64,000 bases of DNA from Saprospiraceae bacterium (lineage in GTDB: Bacteria; Bacteroidota; Bacteroidia; Chitinophagales; Saprospiraceae), in contig JAKVCV010000016.1 of NCBI GenBank assembly GCA_022448945.1, positions 1-64,000 on the forward strand, read 5' to 3'. Shown here piece after piece: positions 60,660 to 64,000 of this stretch. Position 1 is the first letter of the stretch; each line of letters begins with the position of its first letter. A model generated the notes under the pieces. It worked only from the letters and a program-made list of their open reading frames with translations. It ran no database searches and was not told the DNA's origin. The translations under genes were made by a program, and so were the position numbers.

Positions 60660-63185
60660 CTATTTAAAAGCAATTTTTTTCTTCCGTTCATGTAAAGCTT
60701 TAAGAAACTTCTCTAGCTCTAATTCATCCTGTATATATACCTGTCTTGCTTTAGAACCCTCATTGGGACCTACTATTCCGGTACTCTCTAATTGGTCCAT
60801 AATACGGCCAGCCCTATTGTAACCCAACTTTAGTCTCCTCTGTATCATGGAAGTCGAACCTGATTGATTCATTACTACAAGACGTGCTGCATCATCAAAA
60901 TGTTCATCAAGGTCGTGTAATACCTGATTAAGTTTACGTTCATGATCATCACCTGAAGCTTCATCTCCATATGCAGGTAACAAAAAAGGTTGTGGAAATC
61001 CAGGTTGATTAGCAATATGTTCAATAACCTTATCGACTTCAGGTGTATCTACAAAAGCACATTGAATACGAACCAATTTACCCCCTGTTGATAATAACAT
61101 ATCTCCACGTCCTATGAGTTGCTCTGCACCTCCACCATCAAGAATTGTTCGGGAATCTATCTTAGATGTAACTTTAAAAGCTAAACGTGCAGGGAAATTA
61201 GCTTTAATAATACCTGTAATTATATTTACAGATGGACGTTGAGTTGCTATAATGAGGTGAATACCAACTGCACGAGCTAGCTGCGCCAAACGACCTATTG
61301 GCAATTCTACTTCTTTTCCTGCAGTCATAATCAAATCGGCAAATTCATCTATAATCAAGACTATAAAAGGCATAAACCTATGTCCTTTTTCCGGGTTTAA
61401 TCTTCTTGCAACAAACTTTTTATTGTATTCATTAATATTTCTAACTGATGCTTTTTTTAACATATTATACCTGTCATCCATCTCAACAGTCAAAGAATAA
61501 AGTGTTTGAACAACTTTGGTTACATCTGTTACAATTGCCTCTTCTTCATCTGGGAGATAACCTAAATAATGAGAGGATATATGATTATATAATGAAAGTT
61601 CTACTTTTTTGGGATCGATAAGGATCAACTTGAGTTGCGAGGGGTGCTTTTTATATAGCAAACTCATAATAATAGTATTGATACCTACCGACTTTCCCTG
61701 ACCTGTAGCCCCTGCTATAAGAAGGTGTGGCATTTTTGCTAGATCAGCAATAAATACCTCATCAGATATTGTTTTACCTAAAGCAATAGGAAGATCCATT
61801 CTTGCATCCTGAAATTTAGAAGATGACAAAACTTCTCGTAGGGATACTACTTGTTTATTCCTGTTAGGTACTTCAATGCCAATGGCTCCTTTACCAGGAA
61901 TAGGAGCAATAATACGAATTCCAAGTGCTGCAAGACTTAGCGCAATATCATCTTCGAGACTTTTTATCTTTGAAATTCTTACTCCAGGTGCTGGAACTAT
62001 CTCATAAAGGGTAACAGTTGGTCCAATTGTAGCACGTATTTTTACTATTTCAATTTTATAATTGAGTAGAGTTTCAATAATTTGATCCTTATTAGACTCT
62101 AGTTCAGCACGATCAACAGGAGTTTTTTGGTCAGCATAAGTTTCAAGCAGATCAAAAGAAGGGCTTTCATAATTTGGAAGATCAAGAGTGGGGTCATAAG
62201 GTTCAAAATGATCTTTATTCTCTTCAGTTATTGCTATTTCAATCTCCTCTGCCTTGTCATTGATCTCTACTTCCACATTATCATCTGAATTCTCATCTTT
62301 TTCTTTTTTGTTTAACCCCAAGGACAATTGGCTTTTGGTTAAATTAATATTCTTATCCTCTAATTCTAAATTGGTTTCAGAATCGTCCTTTTTAGTTGCT
62401 TCAGCTTCAGTTTCAACTTTTGTATCAAGTTCTATAATTTCTTTAGGGGTTTCCTTTTCAGCAATTTTATCAAAAGGATTTTTAAAAGTATTTGAAGGTC
62501 TAAGCGCTTCAACTTTTTTTGGTGCTGCTATTTCAGGTTTTAATTCTGGTAGAGGCGTTAATCTAAATAGTTTTCTAAGGGTTGCGTTTATATTTTTAAT
62601 AGTGAAAGCTGCACGTAATTCATCAACGGATAAACCATCTTTGAAATTGGGATTGCTGTTCCAAACTACAAAACCAAGAAAACCAAAAATGAGGATTGCC
62701 ACAGTACCTATTGTACCGACAAAACCATCAAGAATATTTACCATTACAGCACCTACTGCGCCTCCCCACGGAAAGCCATAGGCATTCATAATAAAGGCTA
62801 AGAGAAAACTTGACCATAACATGGTTAATAAAGAACGTTTATAAACTGGTATTAATTTTTTAACCGGTGTTTCGAGTATAAGATTCATACCAGTAATAGA
62901 GAGCAGAAATACCAAAATAAAAGAAGGAAAACCAAAGCCCCAATAAAAAAATTGGTGAGCAACAACAGCACCAAGACGTCCTAACCAATTCTGTATTTCA
63001 TTAGAGGTAAACAAGTCAGACCAATTGGCATTATCCCAATCAACTTTCCAGGTAAAAAGATATGAAGAAAAAGCAATAAAGAGATAGAGTGCAAGAAACA
63101 AACAAAACAGACCTAGTAATTTGGGAATCCGTTCATCTTTCATTCTTCCTTTTATAGCAACCCGTTTTTTTTTCTTTTTGGCCAT
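60660..63185 (-). CDS. ftsK: DNA translocase FtsK
   Basis: 841 residues. A basic start is followed by four or five membrane helices (about 25-185), an acidic linker (about 220-340), and the motor: alpha and beta parts with Walker A GATGQGKS (near residue 490), Walker B IVLIIDEFADL (near 610), then a C-terminal gamma winged-helix domain (MIQRRLKLGYNRAGRIMDQL). It pumps DNA at the division septum and activates XerCD. Intact, with the length usual in Bacteroidota. It is divergent from the ABC exporter gene. Confidence 0.96.
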   Translation of the reverse strand: MAKKKKKRVAIKGRMKDERIPKLLGLFCLFLALYLFIAFSSYLFTWKVDWDNANWSDLFTSNEIQNWLGRLGAVVAHQFFYWGFGFPSFILVFLLSITGMNLILETPVKKLIPVYKRSLLTMLWSSFLLAFIMNAYGFPWGGAVGAVMVNILDGFVGTIGTVAILIFGFLGFVVWNSNPNFKDGLSVDELRAAFTIKNINATLRKLFRLTPLPELKPEIAAPKKVEALRPSNTFKNPFDKIAEKETPKEIIELDTKVETEAEATKKDDSETNLELEDKNINLTKSQLSLGLNKKEKDENSDDNVEVEINDKAEEIEIAITEENKDHFEPYDPTLDLPNYESPSFDLLETYADQKTPVDRAELESNKDQIIETLLNYKIEIVKIRATIGPTVTLYEIVPAPGVRISKIKSLEDDIALSLAALGIRIIAPIPGKGAIGIEVPNRNKQVVSLREVLSSSKFQDARMDLPIALGKTISDEVFIADLAKMPHLLIAGATGQGKSVGINTIIMSLLYKKHPSQLKLILIDPKKVELSLYNHISSHYLGYLPDEEEAIVTDVTKVVQTLYSLTVEMDDRYNMLKKASVRNINEYNKKFVARRLNPEKGHRFMPFIVLIIDEFADLIMTAGKEVELPIGRLAQLARAVGIHLIIATQRPSVNIITGIIKANFPARLAFKVTSKIDSRTILDGGGAEQLIGRGDMLLSTGGKLVRIQCAFVDTPEVDKVIEHIANQPGFPQPFLLPAYGDEASGDDHERKLNQVLHDLDEHFDDAARLVVMNQSGSTSMIQRRLKLGYNRAGRIMDQLESTGIVGPNEGSKARQVYIQDELELEKFLKALHERKKKIAFK

Positions 63186-63254
63186 TATAAAATAAATATC
63201 AATTAGTTAAAGGGTAATTCAATTTGGAGCTTATAATAACTTTTATGCCTCAAT

Positions 63255-63262
63255 CAAAAGTA
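63255..63262 (-). promoter_or_regulatory. Possible -7 box for ftsK
   Basis: TACTTTTG on the minus strand, 70 bp before the ftsK start. No TTG at the usual distance. Tentative. Confidence 0.3.
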
Positions 63263-63448
63263 AGTAATAAAATTGAGGATTGAAATATTTAGATGAAAAA
63301 AATGTAACGTTTTTGCTGATGTCAAGTTCATAGTATAAGCAAATCTTTGTATTTCGAACAAAAATTAAGCCATTTTTCTTTTAATCACACTCTATTAGTC
63401 AAAGAGATCATTTTTTCGGAATAAGTTCAATTTTATTATATTTACAGC

Positions 63449-64000
63449 ATGAAAGAATTGGCCTATTTAAATAAATATTTCATTAAGTATAAGTGGCGGT
63501 TTTTATTGGGTATTTTATTTGTTGCTACATCCAATTATTTTCGGGTTTTACAACCTCAGATTATCAGGTATTCACTTGACCTTGTAGTAGACAATGTAAC
63601 TCTTTATGGGTTATTCGATGGTTTTGAATTACAAAAGTTGTTATTCAATAAAATTGGTAAAACCCTATTGTTTTTTATGGGTTTAGTCATCTCTTTAGCA
63701 CTACTAATGGGTTTTTTCATGTATTTCATGCGTCAAACACTGATTGTAATGTCTAGACTTATAGAATACGACTTACGTAATGAAGTGTATGGCCATTATG
63801 AAAAACTTAGTCTGGCTTTCTACAAACGCAACAACACCGGTGATCTAATGGCACGGATTACAGAAGATGTAAATCACGTACGTATGTATCTTGGTCCTGC
63901 TGTTATGTACTCCATAAATCTAACCGTTCTTTGTTCATTGGTTATTTATTCAATGATACAGGTAAGCCCCACGCTAACGCTTTATTCTTTGATTCCGTTA
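63449..64000 (+). CDS. ABC exporter, permease part (3' end outside window)
   Basis: The frame opens at the ATG 63449 and stays open for 184 codons up to the window edge. It encodes an N-terminal helix from about residue 15, a second long helix near 75-95, and the cytoplasmic coupling region LSLAFYKRNNTGDLMARI followed by TEDVNHVRMYLGP, which is diagnostic of the type IV exporter (MsbA/LmrA-type) membrane domain. The ATPase part would follow beyond the edge. The substrate (lipid, peptide or drug) cannot be told. Confidence 0.9.
   Translation, partial: MKELAYLNKYFIKYKWRFLLGILFVATSNYFRVLQPQIIRYSLDLVVDNVTLYGLFDGFELQKLLFNKIGKTLLFFMGLVISLALLMGFFMYFMRQTLIVMSRLIEYDLRNEVYGHYEKLSLAFYKRNNTGDLMARITEDVNHVRMYLGPAVMYSINLTVLCSLVIYSMIQVSPTLTLYSLIPL

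Noticed and set aside
1-64000. tRNA, rRNA, CRISPR, prophage or insertion sequences
   Set aside because: Intergenic regions were read for cloverleaf-type sequences, regular spaced repeats, integrase or transposase motifs, and none was found.

Overview
This is an AT-rich chromosomal window from a Bacteroidota bacterium, most likely a saprospirian or chitinophagian relative, although the species cannot be named from the sequence alone. The phylum call rests on four kinds of evidence. There are type IX secretion traits: a PorE-like TPR/PD40/OmpA protein and a C-terminal sorting domain on a YHYH protein. There is a Bacteroidota-type LptE lipoprotein and a GH92 mannosidase. There is a YtxJ protein, which points to bacillithiol metabolism. 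The best promoters fit the TTG-N19..20-TAnnTTTG pattern, and starts lack Shine-Dalgarno sequences. I saw no rRNA, tRNA, CRISPR array, phage or insertion sequence.

Layout. 0-6 kb: an Asp-rich protein tail, trmN6, a large membrane protein, an SDR and a mosaic cluster of three small membrane proteins. 6-14 kb, minus strand: a fatty acid desaturase, a GH92 mannosidase overlapping a ROK kinase, and a fusion of type I DNA methylase, specificity-like region and histidine kinase. 14-17 kb: DUF2132 and YchJ-like genes, bioB, DinB-like and membrane genes. 17-20 kb: an operon of arsenosugar-type arsM and two family 2 glycosyltransferases. 20-30 kb: metG, ytxJ, rimM, a TPR protein, a TetR regulator, RNase H, pntAB and a decayed ilvA tail. 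30-42 kb: mostly single genes (STM3941-like, atypical response regulator, M1 peptidase, YceI-like, omega-amidase, lptE, YHYH protein, FMN glutamate synthase-like). 42-48 kb: an ArsR regulator with a promoter and paired dyads, the PorE-like gene, a pduO-dNK-folK-nudix operon, and bioF. 48-58 kb: a 2,635-residue DUF4157 protein divergent from a WG-repeat protein. 58-64 kb: ffh, a VOC protein, ftsK and a partial ABC exporter.

The most unusual items are these: (1) the giant DUF4157 protein with an acidic N-terminus, many degenerate glycine/aromatic repeats and a Cys/His-rich C-terminal domain of unknown function; (2) the methylase-specificity-kinase fusion whose catalytic NPPF motif reads HFPF, with an unpaired atypical receiver protein 17 kb away; (3) the arsM plus two glycosyltransferases operon; (4) the mosaic paralogs with protein-identical N-terminal halves; (5) paired palindromes upstream of the ArsR and YtxJ genes. 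Housekeeping genes in between look intact. All functional statements come from reading motifs; no database search was run.
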